Shown here piece after piece: positions 11,301-21,255 of a DNA stretch of 64,000 nt. The notes beneath the pieces are model-generated. The model worked only from the letters and a program-made list of their open reading frames with translations. It was not told the origin of the DNA and made no database searches. How positions within the stretch are numbered: position 1 is the first letter of the stretch; the number at the start of each line of letters is the position of its first letter. Both the position numbers and the translations under genes were made by a program. The DNA is from Galeopsis tetrahit (lineage: Eukaryota > Streptophyta > Magnoliopsida > Lamiales > Lamiaceae), in NCBI GenBank assembly GCA_963675135.1, contig OY776128.1:72422670-72486669 (forward strand), written 5' to 3'.

Positions 11301-12896
11301 CCATTTTCATTTGATTATTTGCTATGTGAATTATGCAACATACATACTGATACAGGCAATTAGAAATGTTTGCCATGAAGTTAGTATACAATGATTTCAA
11401 AATATAAAAGATAGATTTTATTATGTGTATTGAATTATTTATTTTTAAATAAAATTAATATGTTGATCTAATATAATAAAATATTAATTATTACTTTATA
11501 ATTTATTTTAGAGTTAATTAAAAATATCACAACTTTGAATATTTATCAATTACTCCGTACAATTTTTTTTTTTGTAAGTCAATACGCCTCTTTTTTTAAA
11601 TTTTGCAATTTGATGTACAAATGTGTTTTACAACCAATTTTAATGTGGCGCAAAAAAATGTTAAACTCGTCATGTTATTATCACGTAGCCTGTGAACTAA
11701 TAAAAGAATTTTTAATTGAAAAAAACATGTTTGGAAAACCACTAAATTTTCATAGTGAAAGTACCTGTGTCTAGAATCAAAAACTTAAATTCCCCAATTT
11801 AAAAAGAACTCATCAAATTAATACTCGTAATATTACTCTACAACGTACAGATGGAGAAACAACCGAGACCATAAGAATTCCAAGGGAAATTAAAGAAAAT
11901 ATTGATGAATCTGGTGTGCAGTTTATGTTAAAAAAATAAAAGCATTTTAAAAAACGTCTATCTTTTATTAATATATATATATATTAGTTGACAGTTTACC
12001 CGTCGAATTCAATTTTTTTAGAAGATGTACATCAAATTAAAATTGATCAAAAATATATCGATGTAAAATGTAAAAAGAGTATATAAAATTGTATAAAATG
12101 TAAAAAGAGTATATAAAATTGTAAAGAAAAAAATAATACTCCGTAGGTTGTAATTGAAATGTGATAAATTTTCTGCAATTAAACCTTTATTTTATAAGTT
12201 AGTATATTGGAGTATTATTTAATTTTTACATTACTATCAGTTGGACCTCTCAATGAATTTTCAAGAATTTGAAAATTTCAATTTATATCATACGGAGTAC
12301 TATATGTTTAAACTAATACATGCAATTATTAACATTAATATATTTTGATTAGAGTCGAAAAAATTAAAACATCACCGTCATGAAAAGAGGGAATTAAGGG
12401 TCAAGTAAACACTTTAGTCAGCAAATGCCCCTAATTTTCTTATAAGAATTATATAAAAATTTAATTCCACATTTCATAGACGTGAAACCAATTCCATTTT
12501 CGGCCGCCTTACTTTCATTTCGTTGACTGCGCTAACACCAACCAACCTAATCTCGTCCCGTTCCATATTTTCTTTTACACATGAAATGACACATAAATTT
12601 TTTAAAAAAAAATGAATTTAATAATTATAAAATAAAAAAATTAATTGAAATAAAATTAATGATATTATAAAGGTGGAGTTTATAATTTTATCGCAATATT
12701 TTCATTTTTTCCCACGACTCTCAGATATTATTCTCTACATATAATTTTATGGTCAGGATTCTCATAATAATATATCATTATTTTTATCTACTGAATCAAC
12801 TAATTATATTATTATATTGCATCTTATAAGAAATTACAATTATCAAATACTAATTAGCAATCACCAGTACACTCAATTATTAGGTGCGACAGTTGT
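8321..12896. other. Long gene-poor AT-rich stretch with decayed repeats
   Basis: No coding exon is recognisable. Degenerate repeats are visible. A segment of about 110 bp (GTGAATTTTAATTTT... GTGGCA...TTTACTTT) occurs at about 9821-9930 and again near 10425-10530. A unit of about 125 bp (ATTATAATATTGATAAAATA... to ACTTACCTAA) is doubled at about 10000-10215. A 30-bp unit (AAAATGTAAAAAGAGTATAT) is doubled at about 12064-12122. These look like old mobile-element debris. Confidence 0.5.
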
Positions 12897-13165
12897 GTGG
12901 TGGAATGGAAAACGAAATTAAGCAAAAATCTAAATCTTCTTTCTTTAGTTCTTTCCACACCCAAAAAAATATTTAGTATTTACATTATCATAGTATTTAA
13001 ATATTTATCAAACACAAAAATATATAGTACAAGGGTAAAAAGGGGAAATCGTAATCTGTTGAAACCTGCCGTGTATCTTCTCTTTGAAATCATCGACCAT
13101 TGTAGAAAAAAACAGAATTATTGATTATCCAATCAACGATTGCGTGATTACCACGCGCCCCTGCA

Positions 13166-13987
13166 TCAGCTTCTTCCCACGCGCGACGCCGAGATCGTCT
13201 GGTTGAAATCATCGTCGGTCCAAGAACCCGACCGCCGGCCCGACGTGAACCGTTTCACCCCACCCAAACCGGGAGCTTCAGCAGTGGTTTGATTGCAACC
13301 GACCGGAATTTCTTTCCCTTTAGAACTCACGCTCCACCGCTCCTCCTCGGAAACCTTCCTACTCCCCGATCGCGACGTTTTTTTCCGGCCTTTCTTCGAC
13401 CTGAACATACTCATGACCTTAGAGTAAATTCCGGCTTTTTGCTTGTCGCCGCCGCTTCTGGATCTGTCGATGGATTTTTCCTTCATTTTCAAGGAATTGG
13501 ATCGGCGCCGGCAGCGCTTTGAGCGGACTCTTCCCATGCAGGAAACCTTGGGAGATCCAGGTTCAGCCATGGAAATAGACTTCACGACCGGGTCGGAGCG
13601 TTTGGGGAAGAGCTTAACATTGGGCGGTTTAGAGAAGCGGCGTTTAGAATCGATATAAGTGTTTTTCTGTGTTTTGGGTAATCCTATTATCCCTGCTTTA
13701 GATTTCAAACTAACCGAAAATCGCTGAGAGTTGGAATTGGAATTGGAATTTGAATTTGTGGACGGGTGTCCTTTGGTAGAATCCTTCCTCTCGTAGTAGA
13801 AGGCGGTCCGATCGAACCAATCGTACTCTGCGTCTTTGGATAACCAGAAAGATTCCGGCGGGAAATCGGGGTCGACGTTGACTGCAGCGGCGATGACGTC
13901 ATCGTCGTCGTCGGCGCAGGCGATTTTGGTGTCGCTGCAGGCACCGGCGCATGCCGAGACTAGGTTTTCGAGATCGACCTGAGGCAT
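13166..13987 (-). CDS. Plant-specific basic, disordered protein of unknown function (273 aa, single exon)
   Basis: An intact 273-codon frame without introns. GC content and codon order contrast sharply with the AT-rich flanks, which supports a real gene. I do not recognise a characterised family. The N-terminus MPQVDLENLVSACAGACSDT looks conserved in style, followed by an acidic DDDDD run and DPDFPPESFWLSKDAEYDWF. A (NS)n tract and a long Lys/Arg/Ser-rich region follow, with several basic clusters (SKRRF, RSKRCRRRS, RSKKGRKKTSRSGSRK) that could act as nuclear-localisation signals. The protein ends TSGRRSGSWTDDDF... Cysteines in the first 25 residues (SACAGACSDTKIAC) could be modified or bind metal, but nothing proves it. 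Most of the chain looks intrinsically disordered. Confidence 0.82.
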   Translation of the reverse strand: MPQVDLENLVSACAGACSDTKIACADDDDDVIAAAVNVDPDFPPESFWLSKDAEYDWFDRTAFYYERKDSTKGHPSTNSNSNSNSNSQRFSVSLKSKAGIIGLPKTQKNTYIDSKRRFSKPPNVKLFPKRSDPVVKSISMAEPGSPKVSCMGRVRSKRCRRRSNSLKMKEKSIDRSRSGGDKQKAGIYSKVMSMFRSKKGRKKTSRSGSRKVSEEERWSVSSKGKEIPVGCNQTTAEAPGLGGVKRFTSGRRSGSWTDDDFNQTISASRVGRS

Positions 13988-14200
13988 CTGTGAGAAAAGG
14001 AAAAAGTGTTTGTGTTTTTAGAGAGAGAGAGAGAGATAGGAGAATTGAAAGAGATGGTGGGAAAGGTTGAAGAATTTGTACTGAATATAAATGCATATGC
14101 ATGTGTTGTGTGTGTGTAAGGGGAATGGGTAGGGTAGGGTAGGGAGGATAGGAATAGGGAAAACCATTGACTGCTGATTTCTTTCTTTTTGGACATACCT
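13988..14200 (-). promoter_or_regulatory. Promoter and 5' UTR of the 13166-13987 gene
   Basis: Reading the minus strand, a TATA-like TTTATATT occurs at about 14084-14091, some 100 nt before the ATG. It is followed by a pyrimidine-rich leader with a (CT)n run (14019-14037). Placement relative to the start is typical; the transcription start is inferred. Confidence 0.45.
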
Positions 14201-14700
14201 ACACCTAGACTAGTAGGCCGCTGTTTCTAGAAAAGTGAGAGAACTCAAATTGTTCATGCCATATCCAAAAGATGATTAATTGCTTTTTCTCCATGTAGTT
14301 CAGAATTAATTCACCCGCTTGTAAGTTTCAGGTGTAATTGAGAGAGCGAATGAAATAAAGTGAATAATAAAATATAAAAGTGAAGTGTAAAAATAAAAAA
14401 ATTTGTCAAAAAGGGTATGAAAAGCTATTATGTTCCATCTAAAAGTTAAAACTTGTAGAGAAGTGAAAAATTAATTCTTATATATTAGTAATTTTCAATA
14501 AAAGCTTATAGGATGGACCAAAATGAAAAGCTTATAAACGAATGGAGAAAGTTCTTTCATATCTTGTTTCACATAAAACATTTTCACGTGAGAGTTTTAA
14601 AAAGAAATATGCTTCTTTATTAGTATCATGTAATGTAAGACTATAGTAACACTTATACTATACTTACGTGCATCGATTGTATTTTGTGTAAAGGATGTAC
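14201..14700. other. AT-rich spacer
   Basis: A possible old Stowaway-like segment is visible (AAAGCTTATAGGATGGACC near 14502), but no clear ends. No gene is recognised. Confidence 0.4.
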
Positions 14701-14704
14701 TTAA

Positions 14705-15755
14705 GAGGGTGTATTCAATTGAGATTCTGTTGAATTTTTTTGGACTTTAAGAGGTCAGTGGATTTAAAAAATCCATAGACTCTGTGCAGAGTTTGACTGA
14801 CTTTTTTATTGATTTATATGAATTTTCATAGATTTGACAGGATTCTAAATACATATTTTTTTATTAATTTACATGGATTTCCATAAACTATGCCCCTAAA
14901 ACTATGGATGCAAACGTATATCGAACACACTTGTATATAAAAAAAATTATTTAAAAAAAATACCAAAAATATATTAGTTCAAAAAAAATTATTATTCATC
15001 ATTATTATTCTCATCTTCATTTCCACGGTTATACATCGGCTTCAGTTCTTTGTTGTAATTGGTTTTGAGAAAGCAATTCCAAATTTTCTCTTCCATGTCA
15101 AAATGTGGTGAATCTTGATCTTCTTCATATTCGATTGGAAATTCATGACATTCTTTCCGAAGAAAGTTATGTAATCCAGCCCATACTAACTCGATTTGAA
15201 AATACAAAAAATCTAACGGTGTCAACTGTGCCGATAATATACTATAATTTTTTAAGAGAACATAATTTTAAAATACAGAGATGTAATATTTTTCACGATA
15301 ATAATGATGGTGAAGAATCTGTGATGCTTATTGAAGAACATAGTTACGTTTCTTGCGTTTGAAGAAGAGGGTTGTGTAGGATTTTGTGGTTTGAATTACA
15401 GCAAGAATGTCTGTATGTGCTTTCGAATGAGACTTTGAAATTTTGTTAGAAGAACAACAAAGTTTTTTTTTTCTTCTCTTTCAGGGCCTTCTGAGAGAAT
15501 CCGCTGAAATCTCTAGTTTTTAGAAGAGATTTTGAATAGTGAAATTTATTTATATTTTTGAAGGAGAATCCAACGAAATCCATAGAGTATTAAAATCCAT
15601 TGATTGTTGAATACCTAAAGATTTCTAAAGACTTTTTAAAATCCGTATTGAATACCTCAAAATTTTGAAAGACTTTTAAAAATCCGGGATTGAATACCCC
15701 CAGATTTTAAAAGTCCAAAAAAATCCAACAGAATCTCAATTGAATACACCCCTCT
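14705..15755 (-). mobile_element. PIF/Harbinger deletion derivative
   Basis: Both ends carry GGGTGTATTCAATTGAGATT, followed by further matching sequence (TGTTGRATTTTTTTGGACTT). They are flanked by a 3-bp TAA (or TTA) duplication at 14702-14704 and 15756-15758. The end sequence, the 3-bp target site and an internal transposase remnant all agree with PIF/Harbinger. The 1051-bp length means most of the transposase and the Myb-like second ORF are gone. Confidence 0.88.
14992..15225 (-). pseudogene. C-terminal relic of a Harbinger (DDE_4) transposase
   Basis: A 77-residue frame contains GLHNFLRKECHEFPIEYEED, the family's C-terminal 'LHNF(L/I)RKE' motif followed by an acidic tail. The catalytic DDE core is missing, so the fragment cannot be active. 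It lies antisense within the element ends. Confidence 0.75.
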
Positions 15756-15842
15756 TAATGTTGTTCATTAAAAATAACTAATGTTATTTACTGAAATCAA
15801 CTAATATTATTCAGTTATACATACAAATTTTTGTACATAATA

Positions 15843-16051
15843 CTCCCTCCGTCCCACGAGAATTTGCACACTTTCCATATATGAATGTCTCATACCAATT
15901 TGCACACTCCATGAAAGGAAATATCTTCATAACCCTCACCCTTACTTTATTCATAAAAGTTTACAAAATTAGCCTTCAAAACATCACTCATTACACATTT
16001 CTTAATATGTGTGTCGTACCAAGAGTGCAAATTTCTCTGGGACGGAAGGAA
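15843..16051. mobile_element. Stowaway MITE
   Basis: CTCCCTCCGTCCCACGAGAA at the left, CTCTGGGACGGAAGGAA at the right, TA on both sides. The right end has decayed slightly. Confidence 0.88.
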
Positions 16052-16395
16052 TATTGTTCAATAAAATTACAAATAATGTTTAATGAAAATAACTATGAAA
16101 CTGATCTACAGAATAATATCTAAATTCCATACATTAGTGATTTGACACATTATCATAAAAATTCAATACATGTCATTAAAAATTATAGTACTTCTTCCTT
16201 CTAAGTTTTTAAGATGATTACACATTTAACACGAACGAGTTTAAAATGGTTTAATAGGTATTTAAAGTGATAAAGTAGATAAAATAATAAAGTGAAAAGG
16301 ATATGAGAGTCAATTAAGTTGAAAAGGGTAAAAAATGTTTTTTTTTTTTTATAGTAGATAAAGTGTTATTAAAGTAAATTGTTTTTTTTTTAAAA
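16052..16395. other. AT-rich spacer
   Basis: No gene or element end recognised. Confidence 0.4.
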
Positions 16396-16445
16396 GAGTA
16401 GATCTTGTGTAGACTCAAGTCTATATAAGAACTTGAGTTGACTAG

Positions 16446-16499
<54 letters not shown>

Positions 16500-17285
16500 A
16501 CTTTTTAATTATAGTGACTTACACTTTTTAATAATATTTTTATTGTTGACTTTTCAATTATATAAGAACTTGAGTTGACCAGGTCTTGTGTAGATTCGGT
16601 GTTGCACTTTTCAGTTGTAGTGTCTTACACTTTTTATTAAATTGTGTTGCACTTTTCAATTATAGTGACTTACACTTTTCATTAAAAATAGTGTTACACT
16701 TTTTAGCAATATTGTGTTGCACTTTTCAGTTATAATAACTTACACTTTTCATTAAATATTGTGTTGCCCTTTTAAGTTATATTGACTTGCACTTTTTAAT
16801 AATATTGTGTTGCAATTTTCAATTATAATGACTTACACCTTTCACTAATATTGTGTTACATTTTCAGTTATAGCCCCCTTTCCAGTTATACTCACTTGGA
16901 CTTTTTAATAAAAATTATGTTGCACTTTTTAGTTGCAGACACTTACATTTTTCGGTTATAGTGACTTACACTTTTTAGTAATATTGGATTGCATTTTTCA
17001 GTTATATATAACTTACACTTTTTATTAATATTGTGTTGCATTTTTCAGTTATACCAACTTGCACTTTTTAATAGTATTGTGTTGCACTTTTCAGTAATAT
17101 TATGTTACACTTTTTTTTAATTACTTCAAATTGATTAAAATAAAAAAAAATTAAATGTGTCAATAAAAAAAAATAGAAAAGATTTTTTAATTATTTAAAA
17201 GGGTAAAACCAAAAAAAAAGAAAAAAAAGAAAAGCCATGTGGAGTCGAGTTCTTATTTACACTCGACTCCATATGAGACTTTGGC
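16396..17285. mobile_element. Element related to the fold-back MITE, expanded into a tandem array
   Basis: The left end (TCTTGTGTAGACTCAAGTC, AAGAACTTGAGTTGAC) and right end (GTCGAGTTCTTATTTACAC, TCGACTCCATATGAGACTTT) are imperfect inverted copies over about 50 bp. The right end resembles the fold-back MITE end AAAGTCTAGTATGCACTCGA. The interior (about 16497-17110) is a tandem array of roughly 12-14 units of 38-50 bp of the type TTGCACTTTTCAGTTATA... GACTTACACTTTTTA. A T/A-rich 8-bp flank (TTTTAAAA) may be the target duplication but is low-complexity. Confidence 0.65.
16451..16497. repeat. 47-nt poly-T tract
   Basis: Uninterrupted T run at the left side of the tandem array; the longest homopolymer in the window. 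The exact length may be affected by sequencing. Confidence 0.9.
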
Positions 17286-17540
17286 TTTTAAAAAAATGAG
17301 TAATTTTGTAAAAGTTGGATAAAAATGAGAATAAGTAATTTAGAAAAAGACAAAAAAAAAAAAAAAAAAAAGATAATTTAGTATTAATTTGGCTTCTTAT
17401 GATTTATAATCAATTAAAAGATATTCTTAAATAGTAAGTCCCAAAAATATATGATAGATAAATCTCAATTCAATGCGTGTACATATGAAATATAACATGG
17501 AACAATTCCTTTATCTTTGTTTCTCTTCGTTTTGTGTGCA
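17286..17540. other. AT-rich spacer
   Basis: Contains a poly-A tract near 17350-17371. No gene is recognised. Confidence 0.4.
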
Positions 17541-18433
17541 CAAGGGCTGTCCAATTCCATTAATAGGGCTGCTAGTGAAAGAGAGTTGGAAGGCATAAAA
17601 GTCGCACGGGGCACCTATGGTAACACACCTTCTTTTTTAAGATGATAGTGTTATTTTTCTCAAAGTAAAGAAGGAATATGCTCTTAAATTGAAGAACATT
17701 TTGATTGACTATGAGAAGGCGTCAGGACAAGTGGTGAATTTCGATAAATCTGTAATGTTGTTTAGTCCTTTAACTGACACGATTAATCGGAGCTATGTAC
17801 AAAGTGCTCTTAACATCAAACTCACGCAAGGCCACCAATTTTATCTAGGCCTTCCAACGTTTTTTTTGAGAGGGAAACAGTCTCAATTTGCCTATCTTGT
17901 GGATAGAATGAGGGATAAGATTGATAATTGGAAGACCAAGGAGTTTTCCGCAGGAGGCAAAGAGATATTGATAAAGTCAGTGCTCCAGGCGATTCCAACG
18001 TATGCAATGTTGTGTTTCAAGATTCCATTGCAAATTTGTGTAGAGATGGAATCCATCATTGCACAATTTTGGCGGGAGAGAAAAGATGGTAGGAACAAAA
18101 TTCATTGGATCCGATGGGATGAGTTATGCAAATCCAAGGAGGAAGGAGGTTTAGGTTTTCGGAGAATGACCCAATTTAACCAGTCATTGTTAGCCTAACA
18201 AGTTTGGAGAATTATTGAGCAACCAGACTCGTTAGTTGCGAAAATTTTGAAAGCAAGATATTTCAAACACGTGGATATCTTGGAGGCTGAGGTGGTTAAT
18301 AATTCGTCACTAACCTGGAGGTCCTTGCATTCAAGTATGGCAATTTTGCAAAGCGGAATTCGATGGACAGTGGGGAATGGCGAGACAGTTACCTTGTTTA
18401 AACATGCTTGGGTACAAGGGTTGAATAGTGGAT
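17541..18433 (+). pseudogene. LINE reverse transcriptase, 5'-truncated, upstream half
   Basis: Decayed non-LTR reverse transcriptase. Conceptual reading begins in the RT palm (SINRAASERELEGIKVARG), passes the damaged catalytic loop (LLF, then DDS, with a 1-nt shift at about 17640) and continues through NILIDYEKASGQVVNFDKS. The thumb and connection follow: LGLPTFF, KEILIKSVLQAIPTYAM, IHWIRWDELCKSKEEGGLGF, and after a stop at 18196 the WTVGNGETVTLFKHAWVQG region. The reading stops where the LTR retrotransposon begins and resumes at 24725. Only a 5'-truncated copy is present, as is usual for LINEs. Confidence 0.9.
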
Positions 18434-18744
18434 TGATTAGTGTGAAAATTGCTTGAAATTCATGTGTTTATTTTGCATAATTTTGAGGATTTTGTTGCAT
18501 TATTCACACTAAATTGACTAATTGCACTTGAAATGAGAAAGGTATGTGTTTTGCTATTTTTTAGGTAAATTGAACTTATTTGGAAGCAAAATACGTGTCT
18601 GAGAATTCATGAAGTCAAGAAGATAATTGCACCATTGGATGCGTCTCGAAAAAATGAGTGGAATGAAAAAAAGAATCAAGTCAATCGGAGGTCGGAAGCT
18701 CAAGATATGATCGAAACAAGAAAGTGTGAAACTGTAACAGATTC

Positions 18745-18981
18745 CACTCGGGCAGCCGTTTGGATCCACACTGGCGGCCGAGTGAGGTGGACTTCCAGAA
18801 ACTTTCAAGAAATTCCAAGTCAAACGGGCGTCCGTTTGGATCCAAACTGGCGGCCGAGTGACGTCAAACGGGCAGCCGTTTGAATCCACACTGGCGGCCG
18901 TTTGAGTTCTGCAGCCCAATATCCCACTGTATGTTCACTCGAAACGGTTGACCGTTTGGCCCACTCGGTTGACCGTTTGAA
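18745..18981. repeat. U3 40-bp modules with inverted ends
   Basis: Three modules of exactly 40 bp at 18745-18784, 18821-18860 and 18865-18904. Each opens with CACTCGGGC or CAAACGGGC, has CCGTTTGRATCCAMACTGGC in the middle and closes with CCGAGTG or CCGTTTG. Two shorter GGTTGACCGTTTG units follow at about 18946-18980. The same set is in the 3' LTR at 23242-23281, 23318-23357 and 23362-23401. The position, about 90-330 bp before the TATA box, suits an enhancer. Confidence 0.85.
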
Positions 18982-19064
18982 CTTACATTTTTTTGGGAAA
19001 TTTCGCGAATTTTGAAGAACTTCAAGGACCCAAATGCTAATTTCGTCTCACATACTCTTCCAAG

Positions 19065-19074
19065 CTATAAATAG
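19065..19074 (+). promoter_or_regulatory. TATA box of the 5' LTR
   Basis: CTATAAATAG, the consensus plant TATA box, followed about 30 nt later by a pyrimidine/CA-rich start region (CACACACTCAAACCCTAG). The 3' LTR has the same box at 23562-23571. Confidence 0.8.
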
Positions 19075-20229
19075 CTCCCCAATCAGATTGTTTAGGAGGC
19101 TTGGCCTCACTTTTTCACACACTCAAACCCTAGTTCATCTCTTAGCATAGTTTTAACATTTATTGCACTTTTAATTCTTAAATTAGTTTCCAAGTTGAAT
19201 AGTTAGCTTGGGTTTTTGAAGATTAAGGTTATAATCTCTTGTAATAGCTTGGGTATTAGAAGAAACATCAAGGTGACTTCAAACCATACTCTCTTTTGCT
19301 ATTTAATCACAAGTTTCATGTTTATTTCATTCTTTGTTATTGTTTTGGCCATGGGTGTTTCTCAAAACACCATGGGCTAAGTTTATTTATGCTTTGGGTG
19401 TTCTAAAACCATGTGAATATTAAGTTTGGAATTGTTTGGGCTTTGTTATTGTTGATATTAGGTTCATTGCTTCTTTTATTGGGTATTATTGGTACTTTGT
19501 ATGTTAACTTCTATTAATCCATATTTAGATGCATGTTTAGCGTAGACGAGAGTTATATGGACATGTTTATATTTATGGTGTGAGTTGTTGGTATACAAAT
19601 GCGTTTATTATACTTTTAATTCGTCGAGAGAGAGAGTTAATCGTATTAGAACCCCATTAGGAGACATTAATTACTTGAATGGTTATTTGGGTAGTTGATG
19701 AGGATTAGGAAGATGTCTTATTACCGGGTTTGGGAACACCTTAGACGTAAGGCTATAGTACCCGAAGGGAAATGATTTTCATCCTAGCATCTTGATGCTC
19801 TTAGCAAATCCAAATTGAAGCATAAAAACGGTATAAGCAATCCCACTCGATTTCACTAGGTAGAGAACACCCGAAGCATTCACACACTTGCACTTCTTCG
19901 AATCTAGTTCGTAGTTGTTATTTGTTCTTACTTGTCATTTTCTTGTTTTGTTGATTTAGTTGTTGAATTACTTGTTAGCCTTTAGATTGTGTTTAGTTTA
20001 TTTATTGTCTTTAGATTATTGTTTAGCTTTAGTTTTGCATCCAACTCCAGAAACCGTAGCTACATTAGTTATGACGACGTACAACTCTAGGGATCCATTG
20101 CACTAGCCCACCTCCCGTGGTTCGATACTACTTGGTCGAAATACTTACGTGCGTACTACTACGATCCCTTATACTTGAGGGGAAGTAGTTAGTCAAAACA
20201 TATTGACCTAAAAATTTCGTTCAAGTCAA

Positions 20230-20247
20230 TGGCGCCGTTGTCGGGGA
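20230..20247 (+). promoter_or_regulatory. Primer-binding site, tRNA-Asp type
   Basis: TGGCGCCGTTGTCGGGGA lies one base after the 5' LTR. It matches, with one difference as I recall it, the complement of the plant tRNA-Asp 3' end; this site is usual in Tat/Athila Gypsy elements. Confidence 0.88.
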
Positions 20248-20382
20248 GGCGACGTAGTGCTATAAGTGGGACTTAGAGTTAGTTGAGTACTAGTGTTAAC
20301 TACATTACTTGCTTTATTTTATTTTCTTTTTATTTTGAGAAATTTGATACTTTGGTTCTTTGTAGGTGTGCACTTCATTGAG

Positions 20383-21255
20383 ATGGATGGATATAATCAA
20401 TACCCATTGAATCATTGCTGTGATCAACATGGTATGATTTATCCTCCACAACATGGAGATGTGAGCTACGATGATTGGAGGAACTTTGATCATCATTATC
20501 AAATGCAACAAGTTCCCTCCTATTATCAAGATTGGAGGAATGAAGAAGCTTCACCTCCTCCTCAAGGATATTATCCTTATCCTTACCCACCTCAACCACA
20601 AGCATATTACCCACCTCATCCTCCACATCAATACCCTCCTCCTCAACACCCATATCACCCATATCCATATCCTCCCCCACCACCTCAAGAGGTGTATCGT
20701 CCACCTCCTCCTCCACTTATGGAAGTGCTTCATCAAGTACATTATCAAGAGTGGGAAAGCAATGAGTTTTGGCCACAGGGTAGGACTACTATCGAAAAGC
20801 TCTTCATTGCACACATGAAGGAGAGGATGATTGCAAAGAGATATCCACTTGAAGACATGAGCACGGGAAGGAGCTTAATGGTGATTGAAGATGATAAAGA
20901 GGAATGTCCTTTGATGGACACGAGCAAAAATGAACAAGAAGATCTAAAAGCATCAAAAGACGAGTTGAAGAGCGAAATGAGCATTTCTAAACCTTTAAAC
21001 TCTTCAATTTACTATTTCTTTGATATTGATGCTTCTATTGATTTCATTTTGCCTCTTAATTACTTTGACCCAAAGAAGGAAGTTGAGAAGTGTTTGGACA
21101 TCCATTGGAAAAAAGAAAAGAAATGGCAAGAGTTGGTGATGAAAGAAAAAGAGACAATTGGTTGGCCTACTATCCATGAGAGACTCCTTGATTTTGAGGC
21201 TAAAAGATTGAGATACAATGGCAAGGAGGACCAATATCCATGGCCATTTCGATGA
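20383..21255 (+). CDS. Pro/Tyr-rich protein of the non-autonomous LTR element
   Basis: An intact frame of 290 codons from ATG 20383; the frame extends to an earlier ATG at 20293 that would add a hydrophobic 30-residue leader. I prefer 20383 because the upstream stretch looks like the T-rich leader, with an acceptor-like TTTGTAG just before 20365. Residues about 45-120 are repeats of Pro, Tyr, His and Gln (PPPQ, YPYPYPP, HPPHQYPPP). A charged region follows (IEKLFIAHMKERM, EDDKEEC) and then IGWPTIHERLLDFEAKRLR near the C-terminus. No gag zinc knuckle, protease, RT or integrase motif is present. The role is unknown; packaging or nucleic-acid binding is speculation. Its intact state fits the young age of the element. 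Confidence 0.6.
   Translation: MDGYNQYPLNHCCDQHGMIYPPQHGDVSYDDWRNFDHHYQMQQVPSYYQDWRNEEASPPPQGYYPYPYPPQPQAYYPPHPPHQYPPPQHPYHPYPYPPPPPQEVYRPPPPPLMEVLHQVHYQEWESNEFWPQGRTTIEKLFIAHMKERMIAKRYPLEDMSTGRSLMVIEDDKEECPLMDTSKNEQEDLKASKDELKSEMSISKPLNSSIYYFFDIDASIDFILPLNYFDPKKEVEKCLDIHWKKEKKWQELVMKEKETIGWPTIHERLLDFEAKRLRYNGKEDQYPWPFR

Larger units (their letters stand above)
18434..20228 (+). repeat. 5' LTR
   Basis: Begins TG and ends CA, 1795 bp. It contains the 40-bp U3 modules (18745-18904), a TATA box and a leader ending before the tRNA-Asp primer site. Confidence 0.95.

Noticed and set aside
18554..18919. 121-codon minus frame, repeated at 23051-23416
   Set aside because: It reads through the 40-bp LTR modules in antisense; identical in both LTRs because the LTRs are copies.
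20375..20814. Antisense and alternate frames over the Pro-rich ORF (acidic, His/Ile-rich)
   Set aside because: By-products of the CCTCC/ATA repeats of the credited frame.
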